Shown here: piece by piece, positions 1 to 9,316 of the stretch
Layout: every line of letters begins with the position of its first letter
Position numbering within the stretch: position 1 is the first letter of the stretch
Origin: Acidimicrobiaceae bacterium
Lineage (GTDB): Bacteria > Actinomycetota > Acidimicrobiia > Acidimicrobiales > RAAP-2
Assembly (NCBI GenBank): GCA_027449885.1
Contig: DAIDKS010000022.1
Coordinates: forward strand, 1 to 64,000
Direction of reading: 5' to 3'
Length of the DNA stretch: 64,000 nucleotides
Notes under the pieces: model-generated
Told to the model about the DNA's origin: nothing
Database searches by the model: none
What the model saw: the letters and a program-made list of their open reading frames with translations, nothing else
Made by a program: the position numbers and the translations under genes

Positions 1-1
1 T

Positions 2-247
2 GAGTATCTCTTGACTCTTCCCGGTGCAGGTGAAGCCCTGCAGCTTCAAGATCAAAGTGGTGAGACTGTGGTCCATCATCTTTGTAATGGAAACTGGACC
101 CTGGGGTACGACGCAAGCCTGCTCGAACAATCGATCCAGGATTTCATTGTCATTTCGCAGATGTTGTTAGCTGCAGGAGCAGTTCTACGTAAGGCCAATC
201 AACACGGCGAATCAGGCAGCAATGTGGTCAGCTCACGATCCCGTTGA
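2..247 (+). CDS. Ankyrin-repeat-like fragment, foreign composition, open at the left edge
   Basis: One frame stays open from base 2 to a TGA at 245-247. Its protein has an ankyrin-like spacing: a G-x-T-x-x-H segment (SGETVVHHL), then a helix ending MLLAAGA, then a beta-turn NQHG. Base composition is near 50% GC, and codons such as AAT, GTT and TTA are common, unlike everything to its right. The last 10 or so codons already read into the high-GC DNA, so the real coding part probably ends near 230-236. Ankyrin identity is inferred from pattern only. Contamination or a chimeric contig end is the likeliest origin. Confidence 0.3.
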   Translation, partial: EYLLTLPGAGEALQLQDQSGETVVHHLCNGNWTLGYDASLLEQSIQDFIVISQMLLAAGAVLRKANQHGESGSNVVSSRSR

Positions 248-464
248 AGAGCACGTTGGTCGCGCGGCCGAGGATCCAGGGGCCGCTCACGTTCGCGGCG
301 ACGGCGGCGGCCCCGAAGAGGACCGCCGCCACCAGCGCCGCCCGCTCGGGGGCGAGTCGACGCAGGAGACGCGAGAGCGCCGCGCGGAGGTTGACCCCCG
401 GCCCACCCGGAGCGACACCCGGCCCGACGCCGGCCCGCAGGGCCCCGCCCGGTCCGCCGCCCAT
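228..464 (-). CDS. ABC exporter half-transporter, N-terminal fragment only
   Basis: ATG lies 2 nt after the stop of the upstream ABC gene, so the two form an operon. The 78 codons give a glycine-rich cytoplasmic N-terminus and the first transmembrane helix (LVAAVLFGAAAVAANVSG), followed by the GRATNVLFNG segment normal for an MdlB/LmrA-like subunit. It then meets a stop at 228-230, exactly where the low-GC left end begins. A complete partner would be about 600 residues, so more than 500 are missing. This would be the second half of a heterodimer whose first half is 467-2194. Truncation by an assembly junction is more likely than a real short gene. Confidence 0.7.
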   Translation of the reverse strand: MGGGPGGALRAGVGPGVAPGGPGVNLRAALSRLLRRLAPERAALVAAVLFGAAAVAANVSGPWILGRATNVLFNGIVS

Positions 465-466
465 GC

Positions 467-2194
467 TCACGCGACGGCCCCCAGCTGGGAGGTGACGATC
501 TCCCGGTACTCCGGGCACGAGTCGAGGAGACGGGCGTGGCCGCCCACCCCGACCACCCGACCCTCGTCGAGGACGACGATCTCGTCGGCGTGCATGATCG
601 TCGAGACGCGCTGGGCGACGATGACGACCGTGGCGTCGGACGTCGCCTCGGCGAGGGCGGCGCGCAGTCGGGCGTCGGTCTCCGCGTCGAGGGCGGAGAA
701 GCAGTCGTCGAACAGGTAGAGGGCGGGCTGCTTCACGAGGGCCCGGGCGATCGCCAGACGCTGGCGCTGACCGCCCGACACGTTCGTCCCGCCCTGGTCG
801 ATCGGGGCGTCGAGTCCGCCCGGCATCGCGGCGACGAAGTCGCGGGCCTGGGCGATGGTGAGCGCTCGCCAGAGCTCCTCGTCCGTCGCCATCGGCCGGC
901 CGACTCGAAGGTTGGTCGCGACGGTGCCTCGAAAGAGGAAGGCGGCCTGGGGCACCAGCCCGATACCCGACCACAGCTCCTCACGAGCCTGCTCGCGCAC
1001 GTCGAGCCCGCTCACGCGAACGACGCCGTCGCTCACGTCGAGGAACCGTGGGATGAGGTTCAGCAGAGTCGACTTCCCGGAGCCCGTCCCCCCGATGATC
1101 GCGCTCGTGCGACCCGGCTCGAAGCGAAAGGTCAGGTCCTCGAGGACCGGTCGCTCGCTGCCGGGATAAGAGAAGGCGACGCCCTCGAACACGACCGCGC
1201 CGTCGGGGTGCTCGGGGCGGCGCGGCGCCGACGGGTCGACGATCGTGGGTCGGGTCACGAGGACCTGACTGATGCGCTCGGCGCTCGCCATCGCCCGCGG
1301 GACGAGGATGGCGAGCATCGTCGCCATCATCACGGAGATCAGGATCTGGAGGATGTAGGAGAGGAAGGCCGTCAGGTTCCCGATCGAGAGCGATCCCCCG
1401 GCGGCGAGCCGTCCACCGAACCACATGACGGCCACGCTGCTCAGGTTGAGGATCACCATCATCACGGGCATCATCAGTGCGAAGAGTCGGTTCACCGAGA
1501 GCGTCGTCGCCGTGAGGTCGGCGTTCGCCCCGTCGAAACGGGTGGCCTCGTCGGCGCCGCGCACGAAGGCTCGAATCACGCGAACGCCGGTGATCTGCTC
1601 GCGCAGGACCTGGGTGATCCGGTCGATCTTCGTCTGCATCGCGCGAAAGCGCGGGACGACGCGCGACATCATCAGCGCGAGGAAGCCGACCATCAGCGGA
1701 ACGGCGACCGCGAGCAGCGGGAGCAGTCGGGCATCCTCGTGGATCGCGAAGATCATGCCGCCGACCATCATGATCGGCGCGATCACCATCATGGTGAGGG
1801 CCACCTGCAGGAAGATCTGGATCTGCTGGACGTCGTTGGTGTTGCGCGTGATGAGCGAGGGAGTGCCGAACTCGTTCATGTCGCCGAGCGAGAACTCCTG
1901 GACGGCGCGGAAGACCGCGCCGCGCAGGTCCGCGCCGACGGCCATCGAGATGCGCGACGCCCAGTAGATGCCCGTGACGGCCACGGCGCTGATGAGCAGG
2001 GTGATGCCCAGCATCCACGCCCCCGTCACCCAGATGTAGTGGAGGTTGCCGGTGACGACGCCCCCGTTGATGAGGTCCGCGTTGAGGTTGGGGAGGTAGA
2101 GGTTGCCGAGGGTCTGGACCACGAGCAGGACGACGACGAGTGCGATCGAGCCCGCGCGGGGCCGTAGATACGGGCGAAGGAGGCGCAGCAACAT
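467..2194 (-). CDS. Heterodimeric ABC exporter subunit (MdlA/Rv1272c-like)
   Basis: A 575-residue half-transporter: six predicted membrane helices in the first ~310 residues, then an ATPase domain with Walker A GGTGSGKST, Q-loop VPQAAFLF, signature VSGGQRQR and Walker B LYLFDD. The catalytic glutamate after Walker B is Asp (FDDCFSALD) and the switch histidine is Gln (IVAQRVST). Such degenerate residues are typical of the weak-ATPase subunit of heterodimeric exporters, which fits the partner gene starting 2 nt downstream. The start at 2194 (MLLRLLRPYL) follows a GGTGG-rich site; an upstream in-frame start would add 15 residues with no helix. Substrate unknown; lipid or drug export is plausible. 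Confidence 0.88.
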   Translation of the reverse strand: MLLRLLRPYLRPRAGSIALVVVLLVVQTLGNLYLPNLNADLINGGVVTGNLHYIWVTGAWMLGITLLISAVAVTGIYWASRISMAVGADLRGAVFRAVQEFSLGDMNEFGTPSLITRNTNDVQQIQIFLQVALTMMVIAPIMMVGGMIFAIHEDARLLPLLAVAVPLMVGFLALMMSRVVPRFRAMQTKIDRITQVLREQITGVRVIRAFVRGADEATRFDGANADLTATTLSVNRLFALMMPVMMVILNLSSVAVMWFGGRLAAGGSLSIGNLTAFLSYILQILISVMMATMLAILVPRAMASAERISQVLVTRPTIVDPSAPRRPEHPDGAVVFEGVAFSYPGSERPVLEDLTFRFEPGRTSAIIGGTGSGKSTLLNLIPRFLDVSDGVVRVSGLDVREQAREELWSGIGLVPQAAFLFRGTVATNLRVGRPMATDEELWRALTIAQARDFVAAMPGGLDAPIDQGGTNVSGGQRQRLAIARALVKQPALYLFDDCFSALDAETDARLRAALAEATSDATVVIVAQRVSTIMHADEIVVLDEGRVVGVGGHARLLDSCPEYREIVTSQLGAVA

Positions 2195-2257
2195 CCACCG
2201 CCACCCTACGTGGCACGTCGAGCGGGGCCCCGGGACCAATGGCCCGGGCCGCCGGCC

Positions 2258-4630
2258 TCACCCGTCGGTGAGCGAGAGGAGGTTCTCGTCCTCCTGGGCC
2301 GTGTGCAGCTCCAGGATCGCGTACAGGCCGTAGAGCGAGCTGCGCAGCTCGAGCACGCCGTCGGCGTCCGGCTCGTCGGTGCCCATCTCGTCGAGGAGGA
2401 GGCCGAGGCGACGGATCTGGTGGGCGATCTCGGCGTGCGCGCGACTCATGGTGCCGAGGGGATCGCTCCCGCCGAGGACTCGTTCGAGGGTGGGGTAGAG
2501 CTCCGCCTGCTCCGCCTCCTCGTGGGGTAGGACCTCGGTCGCCAGCCGTTCGTAGATCATCCGTCCGGTGCGCCACGCACCCGGCGGGTCGGCCGTGTCG
2601 AGGGTGTCGGCAGCACGACGCACCTCGTCGAGGACGTGGCGGACCGCCCGATGCTCGGTCCGGAACCGCTCGCTCACCTGGGCATCGCCATCCGTCCAGG
2701 TCATCGTGCGCCGGCCGGGCTGTCGTGCACGCAGGGCGTTCACGATCACCGCCGCGTCGATCCCCTCCTGCAGGATCGCGCCGGCGACGGCCGGCAGCCA
2801 CCCGACGGTGGCGGCGACCATGGCGACACCGGAGAGAGCCATGCCCGCGACCACGCTCTGGGTGGCGATCCGCCGCGTCCGACGCGCCACCGTCATCGCC
2901 TCGTTCAGTCGGTCCAGCCGGTCGACCGCCAGGACCACGTCGGCCGCCTCGGACGCGGCCGTCGACCCTCGCGCCCCCATGGCGACCCCGACGGTCGCGA
3001 GGGCCAGCGCCGGTGCGTCGTTGACCCCATCCCCGACCATGGCGGTCGACGACCGCAGCGCCTCGCGCTGCACCACGGCCAGCTTGTCGGCCGGCGACTG
3101 CTCGGCCCACACCTCGTCGGCACCGAGGATCGCGCCGAGGGACGTCGCGACCTCGGGTCGATCCCCCGTGATCATCACGACCCGCTCGATGCCGGCCCGA
3201 CGAAGGTTCCGGATCGTCCGCGCCGCGTCGGGTCGGAGGGGATCGGAGAAGACGAGGAGTCCTCGCGCCTCGTCGTCGACGGCCACGTAGACGGTGAGCG
3301 AGCCCTCGCGCCGGGCCCGGCGGCGGGCCCGGCGGGCCCACTCGGGCGACGTCGTGATCCCGACCCACGCTTCGTTGCCCACGGCCACCCGTCGAGAGCC
3401 GACCCGACCCCGAATCCCCCGCCCCGCCACTTCCTCGACGTCGGTAGGCACCGCGAGCGGCTCACCCCCCTGGGCGGCTCGCACGACCGAGTCGGCGACC
3501 ACGTGCGGCGACATCTGGTCGACCGACGCCGCGAGCCAGACGACCTCGTCCACCGGGGCCCCCGGGGCCACCACGATCTCGACGAGCTCGGGACGTCCCT
3601 GGGTCACGGTGCCGGTCTTGTCCAGCAACAGGGTGCGAACGCCCGCGAGCCGCTCCAGAACGGCGCCGCTCTTCACGATGATGCCGCGCCGCGCCGCGCG
3701 CGAGAGACCGGCGACGAAGGCCGCGGGCGCCGCCAGGATCATGGGGCAGGGCGTGGCGACGACCAGCACCGCCACCGCCCGCCCGGCGCCACCGACCCAC
3801 CACGCGACGCCCGCCACCGCCAGGGTGACGCCGAGGAACCCCAGGGCGAAGCGGTCGGCCATCCGGACGAAGGGGGCCGGCGTCGCCTCCGCCTCGGCCA
3901 CGAGACGGATGATGCCGCTGTAGGTGCTCTCCGCCGCCGAGGAGACGACGAGCAGGTCGAAAGGCGCTCCCGCGTTGACCACGCCGCTCGCGACGCGCTC
4001 TCCCGGTACACGCGTGACGGGGAGCGGCTCGCCGGTGAGGGCCGACTCGTCGAGGATCGCGCCCTCGGTTCGCACCACCCCGTCGACGGGGACCACTTCG
4101 CCCGACGCCACCATCACGGTCTCACCGGGACGCACCTCCCCCAGGGCCACGTTCTCGAGCGCCCCGTCGCGGTACCGGTGAGCGACCGAGGGCGTCCGAT
4201 CGATCAGGGCGGAGAGGTCGTGGCGCGCGCGGGCGGTGGCCCAGTCCTCGAGGGCCTGACCTGACGCGAGCATCACGGCGATCACGCTGGCCGCGAGGTA
4301 CTCCCCGACGGCGATCGCCCCCACGAGCGCGAGCAGCGCGATCACGTCGACGCCGACCTGACCGGCCCGCAGGCCGCGCACGATCGTGATCGTCGACTGG
4401 GCGATCCCGACGGCACCGGCACCGATCCACAGGAGATCCCCGACGCGGCCCATCCCGACGAGGTGAGCGACGATCCCGAGGCCGAGAGCGATCGCCACCG
4501 CGATCAGGAACCCGCGACCCACCAGTGCCGCCGCGGACGGAGTGCGTCGATCGCCGACCACGTCCCCACCGTACGACGCGCCCGCGGGGGCGTCCGACGG
4601 CGACGAGACGACCCGTCCGACACGGACCAC
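2258..4630 (-). CDS. P1B-type heavy-metal ATPase with C-terminal hemerythrin domain
   Basis: A 790-residue P-type ATPase. It has an actuator TGEP loop (about 199), the metal-channel motif TPCP (293-296), phosphorylation motif DKTGT (about 336), a TGDRP loop and the hinge GDGVNDAPAL. No N-terminal heavy-metal domain is present. Residues ~650-790 form a hemerythrin-like four-helix domain with spaced His and HxxxE motifs (PHEEAE, LHTAQEDE). TPC plus a hemerythrin tail is the signature of the P1B-5 subgroup, known members of which export Fe2+, Ni2+ or Co2+. Metal specificity here is inferred. The GTG start at 4630 is uncertain; the first ~38 residues look disordered. Confidence 0.88.
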   Translation of the reverse strand: MVRVGRVVSSPSDAPAGASYGGDVVGDRRTPSAAALVGRGFLIAVAIALGLGIVAHLVGMGRVGDLLWIGAGAVGIAQSTITIVRGLRAGQVGVDVIALLALVGAIAVGEYLAASVIAVMLASGQALEDWATARARHDLSALIDRTPSVAHRYRDGALENVALGEVRPGETVMVASGEVVPVDGVVRTEGAILDESALTGEPLPVTRVPGERVASGVVNAGAPFDLLVVSSAAESTYSGIIRLVAEAEATPAPFVRMADRFALGFLGVTLAVAGVAWWVGGAGRAVAVLVVATPCPMILAAPAAFVAGLSRAARRGIIVKSGAVLERLAGVRTLLLDKTGTVTQGRPELVEIVVAPGAPVDEVVWLAASVDQMSPHVVADSVVRAAQGGEPLAVPTDVEEVAGRGIRGRVGSRRVAVGNEAWVGITTSPEWARRARRRARREGSLTVYVAVDDEARGLLVFSDPLRPDAARTIRNLRRAGIERVVMITGDRPEVATSLGAILGADEVWAEQSPADKLAVVQREALRSSTAMVGDGVNDAPALALATVGVAMGARGSTAASEAADVVLAVDRLDRLNEAMTVARRTRRIATQSVVAGMALSGVAMVAATVGWLPAVAGAILQEGIDAAVIVNALRARQPGRRTMTWTDGDAQVSERFRTEHRAVRHVLDEVRRAADTLDTADPPGAWRTGRMIYERLATEVLPHEEAEQAELYPTLERVLGGSDPLGTMSRAHAEIAHQIRRLGLLLDEMGTDEPDADGVLELRSSLYGLYAILELHTAQEDENLLSLTDG

Positions 4631-4729
4631 CGACTGTCTGCTAGCGTGGTCCTACCGTTTCGTCGCACCCGCGACGGAGACCGATTCGTTTGAACCTCGA
4701 GTTGGTTTCGCCCGACTAGAGGAGTCACG

Positions 4730-6280
4730 ATGCCCCCCACCTTTGCCGACCTCGGCGTGCCCGCCCACCTGACCGATCGCCTCGAGGCGCGCGGCATCGT
4801 GGACGCCTTCCCCATTCAGGTGGCGGCGATCCCCGACGCACTCGCCGGACGCGACATCGTCGGCCAGGCCTCGACGGGATCCGGGAAGACCCTGGCCTTC
4901 GGCCTGCCCCTGGTCGCCCGCCTCCGTCGGGGCGCCGCGGCCCGACCGACCGCCCTCGTGTTGACCCCGACGCGAGAGCTCGCCGGTCAGATCGAGAAGG
5001 AGATCATCGCCCTGAGCAGCGACGGTCGACGCGTCCTCAGCATCTACGGCGGGGTCCCCTACAGCCGCGCCCGGCGGGCCCTGGCCGCCGGTGTCGACGT
5101 CGTCGTCGCCTGCCCCGGTCGACTCGAGGACCTGCTCGAGCAGGGAACCCTCTCCCTGGAGAACGTCACGACGGTCGTCGTCGACGAAGCGGACCGCATG
5201 GCGGACATGGGATTCCTCCCGGCCGTCACGCGCATCGTCGAGCAGACCTCGCCGGAGCGCCAGACGATGCTCTTCTCCGCGACCCTGGGCAGCGACGTGG
5301 CTCGCCTGGTCAAGCGCTTCACCGATGACGCCGTGGTTCACGACGTGATCGACCGCTCGACGCCCCTCGACGTCGACCACTACTTCTGGCGCGTCGAGCG
5401 CGACGCCCGCGTCGACGTCATCGCGGACGTCGTCGCCGAGCACGGTCGGGCCATCGTCTTCACGCGCACCAAGCACGGGGCCGATCGACTCGCGAAGCAG
5501 CTCACGGCTCGTTCCGTCAGCGCCGTCGCCCTGCACGGCGACCGCTCGCAGGCCCAGCGCGACCGCGCCCTGGCGATGATGTCGGACGGACGGGTACGCG
5601 CGCTCGTCGCCACCGACGTGGCCGCTCGAGGCATCCACATCGACGACCTGCCCGTGGTCATCCACTTCGACCCGCCGACCCAGTCGGAGGACTACGTCCA
5701 CCGCTCGGGTCGTACCGGCCGCGCCGGCGCCGCCGGTACGGTGATCACCCTCGTCACGCCCGACGTGGCGGGTGCCGTGAAGCGACTCCAGCGAACCCTC
5801 GGGCTGCCGACGACCATCGACGAGCCGGGCAACGCCCCGGCCCGTCCGGGAGCTCGTCCCGCCCCGGCCCCGGTTCCCACCGCCGCCACCGAGTCCCAGC
5901 CCTCCCCGAGGAAGGCCCGCGCCCCCCGGGGACCCGTCGAGTCCGACGACCGTGCGCGCCGCAGTCCGGCCCCGTACGAGCGCCGTCGCCCGGCGCCCGA
6001 GCACCGGGCGCACCGGAGCCGCGAGGCCGTCGTGACCTTCTTCAACGACGATCGCGGATTCGGGTTCGCCTCCGACGGCTCGGGTGAGGACCTATTCATC
6101 CACGAGTCGAAGATCGTCGACGAGGGGCGGACCCCCCTGCGGGACGGTCTGCGCATCACCTTCGACGAGGTCCGCGGACCCCGGGGGCGCGAGGCCCACA
6201 ACGTTCGGGTCGCTCACGCGGCTCGACGCCCGGGCGGCCCGGGTCGTCCCCGCGACCGGCGCGGACCCCGCGACCGCTAG
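4730..6280 (+). CDS. DEAD-box RNA helicase fused to a cold-shock domain
   Basis: 516 residues. The N-terminal ~360 residues carry the Q motif, Walker A ASTGSGKT, DEAD box (VVDEADRMADMGF), SAT (FSATL) and HRSGRTGRAG. A proline/alanine-rich linker (~365-425) leads to a complete cold-shock domain with the RNP1-like motif DRGFGFASD and RNP2-like DLFIHES. The combination suggests an RNA-remodelling enzyme with its own RNA-binding OB fold, likely acting in ribosome assembly or RNA decay; that role is inferred. ATG at 4730 sits behind a clear GAGGAG site. It is monocistronic by spacing and followed by a separate promoter at 6315. Confidence 0.93.
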   Translation: MPPTFADLGVPAHLTDRLEARGIVDAFPIQVAAIPDALAGRDIVGQASTGSGKTLAFGLPLVARLRRGAAARPTALVLTPTRELAGQIEKEIIALSSDGRRVLSIYGGVPYSRARRALAAGVDVVVACPGRLEDLLEQGTLSLENVTTVVVDEADRMADMGFLPAVTRIVEQTSPERQTMLFSATLGSDVARLVKRFTDDAVVHDVIDRSTPLDVDHYFWRVERDARVDVIADVVAEHGRAIVFTRTKHGADRLAKQLTARSVSAVALHGDRSQAQRDRALAMMSDGRVRALVATDVAARGIHIDDLPVVIHFDPPTQSEDYVHRSGRTGRAGAAGTVITLVTPDVAGAVKRLQRTLGLPTTIDEPGNAPARPGARPAPAPVPTAATESQPSPRKARAPRGPVESDDRARRSPAPYERRRPAPEHRAHRSREAVVTFFNDDRGFGFASDGSGEDLFIHESKIVDEGRTPLRDGLRITFDEVRGPRGREAHNVRVAHAARRPGGPGRPRDRRGPRDR

Positions 6281-6314
6281 TCGCGGGACCCCACCCCGGA
6301 CCCTCGAGGGTCCG

Positions 6315-6320
6315 TATAAT
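6315..6320 (+). promoter_or_regulatory. -10 element of a leaderless promoter for the UvrD-like helicase
   Basis: TATAAT ends 7 nt before the GTG start at 6328, with no Shine-Dalgarno sequence between, so transcription should start at or next to the start codon. Confidence 0.6.
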
Positions 6321-6327
6321 CGAACAG

Positions 6328-8313
6328 GTGTTCGCCTCAACCTGGCGGGACGGCCTGACCGACGCGCAGCTCCGAGCCGCGACGCACGGTGACGCCCCTC
6401 TGGTCGTGGTGGCCGGGGCCGGGACGGGCAAGACCCGCACCCTGGTCGCCCGCGTCGCGGACCTCCTCGACCGGGGCGTCCCGGCGGAGCGCATCCTCCT
6501 GCTCACCTTCACCCGTCGCGCGGCCGACGACATGCTGGCGCGGGCCCGCGACCTCGTGGGTCGAGGTTCGGCCCACCCCGTCGGCGGGACCTTCCACGCC
6601 CTCGCCCACCGGTTCCTGTCCACCCACTCCGAGAGCGTCGGGCTCTCCCCGGACTTCGGCGTGCTCGACCCGTCCGAGGCGACCGACCTCATGGACCTCA
6701 TGCGGGCCGAGCACGGCCTCGCGGGCAGCTCCGAGCGATTCCCGCGCGCCGGCACCCTCGTCGACATCTACTCGCGGTGCGTGAACCGCGGCGAGCCGCT
6801 ACGTGACGTCGTCCCGGCGGAGTTCCCGTGGTGCGCCCCCCACCTCGCGTCGATCGGTCCCCTGTTCCGCGCCTACACCGCGCGCAAGCGCGAGTCCAGC
6901 GTGGTGGACTTCGACGACCTGCTCCTCTTCTGGCGCGCCCTGCTCGCCGCCGAGGGGACCACTCGATCCTTCGACCACGTCCTCGTCGACGAGTACCAGG
7001 ACGTCAACGCCCTCCAGGTCGACATCGTCCGCCTCCTCGCCCCCGACGGACGGGGCCTCACGATCGTGGGTGACGAAGCCCAGTCGATCTACGGCTTCCG
7101 CGGTGCCGACTCCCGACTGCTGCGCGAGACGATCGCGTCCCTGCCCGACGCCACGATCATCCGATTGGAGGAGAACTTCCGGTCGCGCCAGCCGATCCTC
7201 GACGTCGCGAACGAGGTGCGGCCCCGTGAGGGCGGCGCGGACCTGTCACTGCGCTCGACGCGCGGTGACGGGCCGGCACCCCGCCTGGTGCACTGCCACG
7301 ACGCCGCCGGTGAGGCGCGGGCGATCGTCACCGCGATCCTCGAGGCCCACGAGGAGGGGCTTCCCCTGCGCGAGCAGGCGGTCCTCGTTCGCGCCGCCCA
7401 CCACAGCGACCTCGTCGAGGTCGAGCTCACCGCCCGGCGCGTCCCCTACCGCAAGTACGGGGGGCTGCGCTTCCTCGAGGCCGCCCACGTGCGGGACTTC
7501 GTCGCCGCCGCCCGCCTGCTCGACGGCCCCCGCGACGAGGTCGCCTGGTATCGCCTCCTGCGACTGCACGAGGCGATCGGCACCGCGCGGGCCCGGCAAC
7601 TCGTCGACGCCGTGCGGGAGCTGAGCGCCGATCCGCTCGAGCGGTGGCCCGACCTCGTCGCCCAGGTGACCCCCGCCGCCCGGGACCGGCTCGCGGCCAC
7701 GCTCGCTGCCCTGCTCGCAGCCCGCGACCACGCCCGCGCCGCGGACCGCGCCGACGCCGTCATCGAGGCGATCCGCCCCCTCATCACGGGCCGCTACCCC
7801 GACGCCCTCACTCGTCTCGGTGACCTGGAGCGTCTGGCCGGCGCGGCCGGCGACGCGCGCAGCCTGCGGGCCTGGCTGGCCGAGGTGACGCTCGACCCTC
7901 CCCACTCGACGAGCGACCTCGCGGGTCCCCCCCACCTGGACGAGGACTTCGTCATCATCTCGACGATCCACTCGGCCAAGGGGCTCGAGTGGTCCGCGGT
8001 CCACGTCCCGCACGTGATCGACGGCGTCATCCCGATCGACATGGCCCTCGGCTCCGACGACGGACTCCTCGAGGAGCGTCGACTCTTCTACGTCGCGGTG
8101 ACACGAGCGCGCGACACGCTTCGCCTCTACGCGCCCCTGCGCCTCCCGCACCACCGTCACGCCGCCGACGACCGACACTCCTTCGCCCCGATCAGTCGCT
8201 TCGTCGACGACGTCGTGCGGGCGCGGCTCGTCGTCGAGGAGCAGCTGCCGGTGCGCGAGCAGGCCGTGACGTCCGTCGGCCGGGCCTCGCTCGATCTGGA
8301 TCACCTCTGGTGA
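6328..8313 (+). CDS. UvrD/PcrA-family (SF1A) DNA helicase
   Basis: 661 residues with all SF1A motifs in order: Walker A AGAGTGKTRTL (about 28-38), Ia LLTFTRRAA, II VDEYQDVN, III GDEAQSIYGFRGA, IV ENFRSR, V TIHSAKGLEW and VI YVAVTRARD. This family unwinds 3'-5' in repair and replication restart. It lacks the long C-terminal region of full PcrA and the nuclease domain of AddA, so it is a compact UvrD-like helicase; the exact subfamily is not resolved. Start is GTG at 6328, supported by the TATAAT placed 7 nt upstream rather than by a ribosome binding site. Confidence 0.9.
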   Translation: MFASTWRDGLTDAQLRAATHGDAPLVVVAGAGTGKTRTLVARVADLLDRGVPAERILLLTFTRRAADDMLARARDLVGRGSAHPVGGTFHALAHRFLSTHSESVGLSPDFGVLDPSEATDLMDLMRAEHGLAGSSERFPRAGTLVDIYSRCVNRGEPLRDVVPAEFPWCAPHLASIGPLFRAYTARKRESSVVDFDDLLLFWRALLAAEGTTRSFDHVLVDEYQDVNALQVDIVRLLAPDGRGLTIVGDEAQSIYGFRGADSRLLRETIASLPDATIIRLEENFRSRQPILDVANEVRPREGGADLSLRSTRGDGPAPRLVHCHDAAGEARAIVTAILEAHEEGLPLREQAVLVRAAHHSDLVEVELTARRVPYRKYGGLRFLEAAHVRDFVAAARLLDGPRDEVAWYRLLRLHEAIGTARARQLVDAVRELSADPLERWPDLVAQVTPAARDRLAATLAALLAARDHARAADRADAVIEAIRPLITGRYPDALTRLGDLERLAGAAGDARSLRAWLAEVTLDPPHSTSDLAGPPHLDEDFVIISTIHSAKGLEWSAVHVPHVIDGVIPIDMALGSDDGLLEERRLFYVAVTRARDTLRLYAPLRLPHHRHAADDRHSFAPISRFVDDVVRARLVVEEQLPVREQAVTSVGRASLDLDHLW

Positions 8314-8389
8314 CGGGTAGCCTCGACCGGGGCGGTCGGGCCCCCGCGCCGTCCGGGTCTCCGACGACGGCTCCACCGAGGGAGGGGCG

Positions 8390-9316
8390 ATGAGCGAGAC
8401 GATCCTCGAGGCTCACGGCCTCGTGAAGCGCTTCGGCGACTTCGAGGCGGTCCGCGGCATCGACGTGAGCATCGCGCGGGGCGAGAGCTTCGGCTTCCTC
8501 GGGCCCAATGGAGCCGGCAAGACCAGCACGATGAGGATGATCTCGGCCGTCTCGGCGCCCACGTCGGGATCGATCCGCATCTTCGGCCTCGACCCCACCA
8601 CCGACGGCCCCGCGGTGCGGTCGCGCCTCGGCGTCGTGCCCCAGGAGGACAACCTCGAACTCGAGCTCTCGGTGCGGCTCAACCTCGAGATGTTCGGTCG
8701 CTACTTCGACCTGCCCCGGCGCGTGATCCGCGAGCGCACCCGCGAGCTCCTCGCCTTCGCCCAACTGAGCGAGCGGGCCGAGGACCGTGTCGACGACCTG
8801 TCGGGTGGCATGAAGCGTCGCCTGACCATCGCCCGCGCCCTCATCAACCAGCCCGAGCTGCTCATCCTCGACGAGCCCACGACCGGACTCGATCCCCAGG
8901 CCCGACACCTGCTGTGGGACCGGCTCTACCGGCTGAAGCGCGACGGCGTGACCCTCATCGTCACGACCCACTACATGGACGAGGCGGAGCAGCTCTGCGA
9001 TCGACTCGTCGTCATGGATCACGGTCGGATCGTCGCCGAGGGCGCCCCGCGGGCGCTCATCGAGCAGCACTCGTCGCGCGAGGTCGTCGAACTCCGCTTC
9101 TCCACCGACTCGCACGAGGAGTTCCTCGACGTCCTGGCCCCGTTCGCCCCGCGCGTGGAGGCCCTACCCGACCGCGCCCTGCTCTACGTCGATGACGGCG
9201 ACGCGACGCTGCACGACATCCACGCCTCCGGTCTCACCCCGGCGAGCGCGCTCGTGCGACGCAGCTCGCTCGAGGACGTCTTCCTGCGCCTCACCGGTCG
9301 CACCCTGGTCGACTGA
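8390..9316 (+). CDS. ABC-2 transporter ATPase (NodI/DrrA-like)
   Basis: 308 residues with Walker A GPNGAGKTST, signature LSGGMKRRL, Walker B LLILDEPTTGLD and switch His TTHYMDEAEQ. The C-terminal ~80 residues are the usual extension of DrrA/NodI export ATPases. Start ATG at 8390 follows GAGGGAGGGG. Its TGA overlaps the ATG of the first permease by one base, and a second permease follows in the same way, so the three form a translationally coupled export unit. Substrate (polysaccharide, drug or lipid) cannot be told from sequence. Confidence 0.9.
   Translation: MSETILEAHGLVKRFGDFEAVRGIDVSIARGESFGFLGPNGAGKTSTMRMISAVSAPTSGSIRIFGLDPTTDGPAVRSRLGVVPQEDNLELELSVRLNLEMFGRYFDLPRRVIRERTRELLAFAQLSERAEDRVDDLSGGMKRRLTIARALINQPELLILDEPTTGLDPQARHLLWDRLYRLKRDGVTLIVTTHYMDEAEQLCDRLVVMDHGRIVAEGAPRALIEQHSSREVVELRFSTDSHEEFLDVLAPFAPRVEALPDRALLYVDDGDATLHDIHASGLTPASALVRRSSLEDVFLRLTGRTLVD

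Noticed and set aside
536-2167. Long plus-strand open frame opposite the ABC exporter
   Set aside because: Composition is Arg/Asp/His-rich and motif-free, as expected of a shadow frame in GC-rich DNA; the minus-strand gene has every ABC motif.
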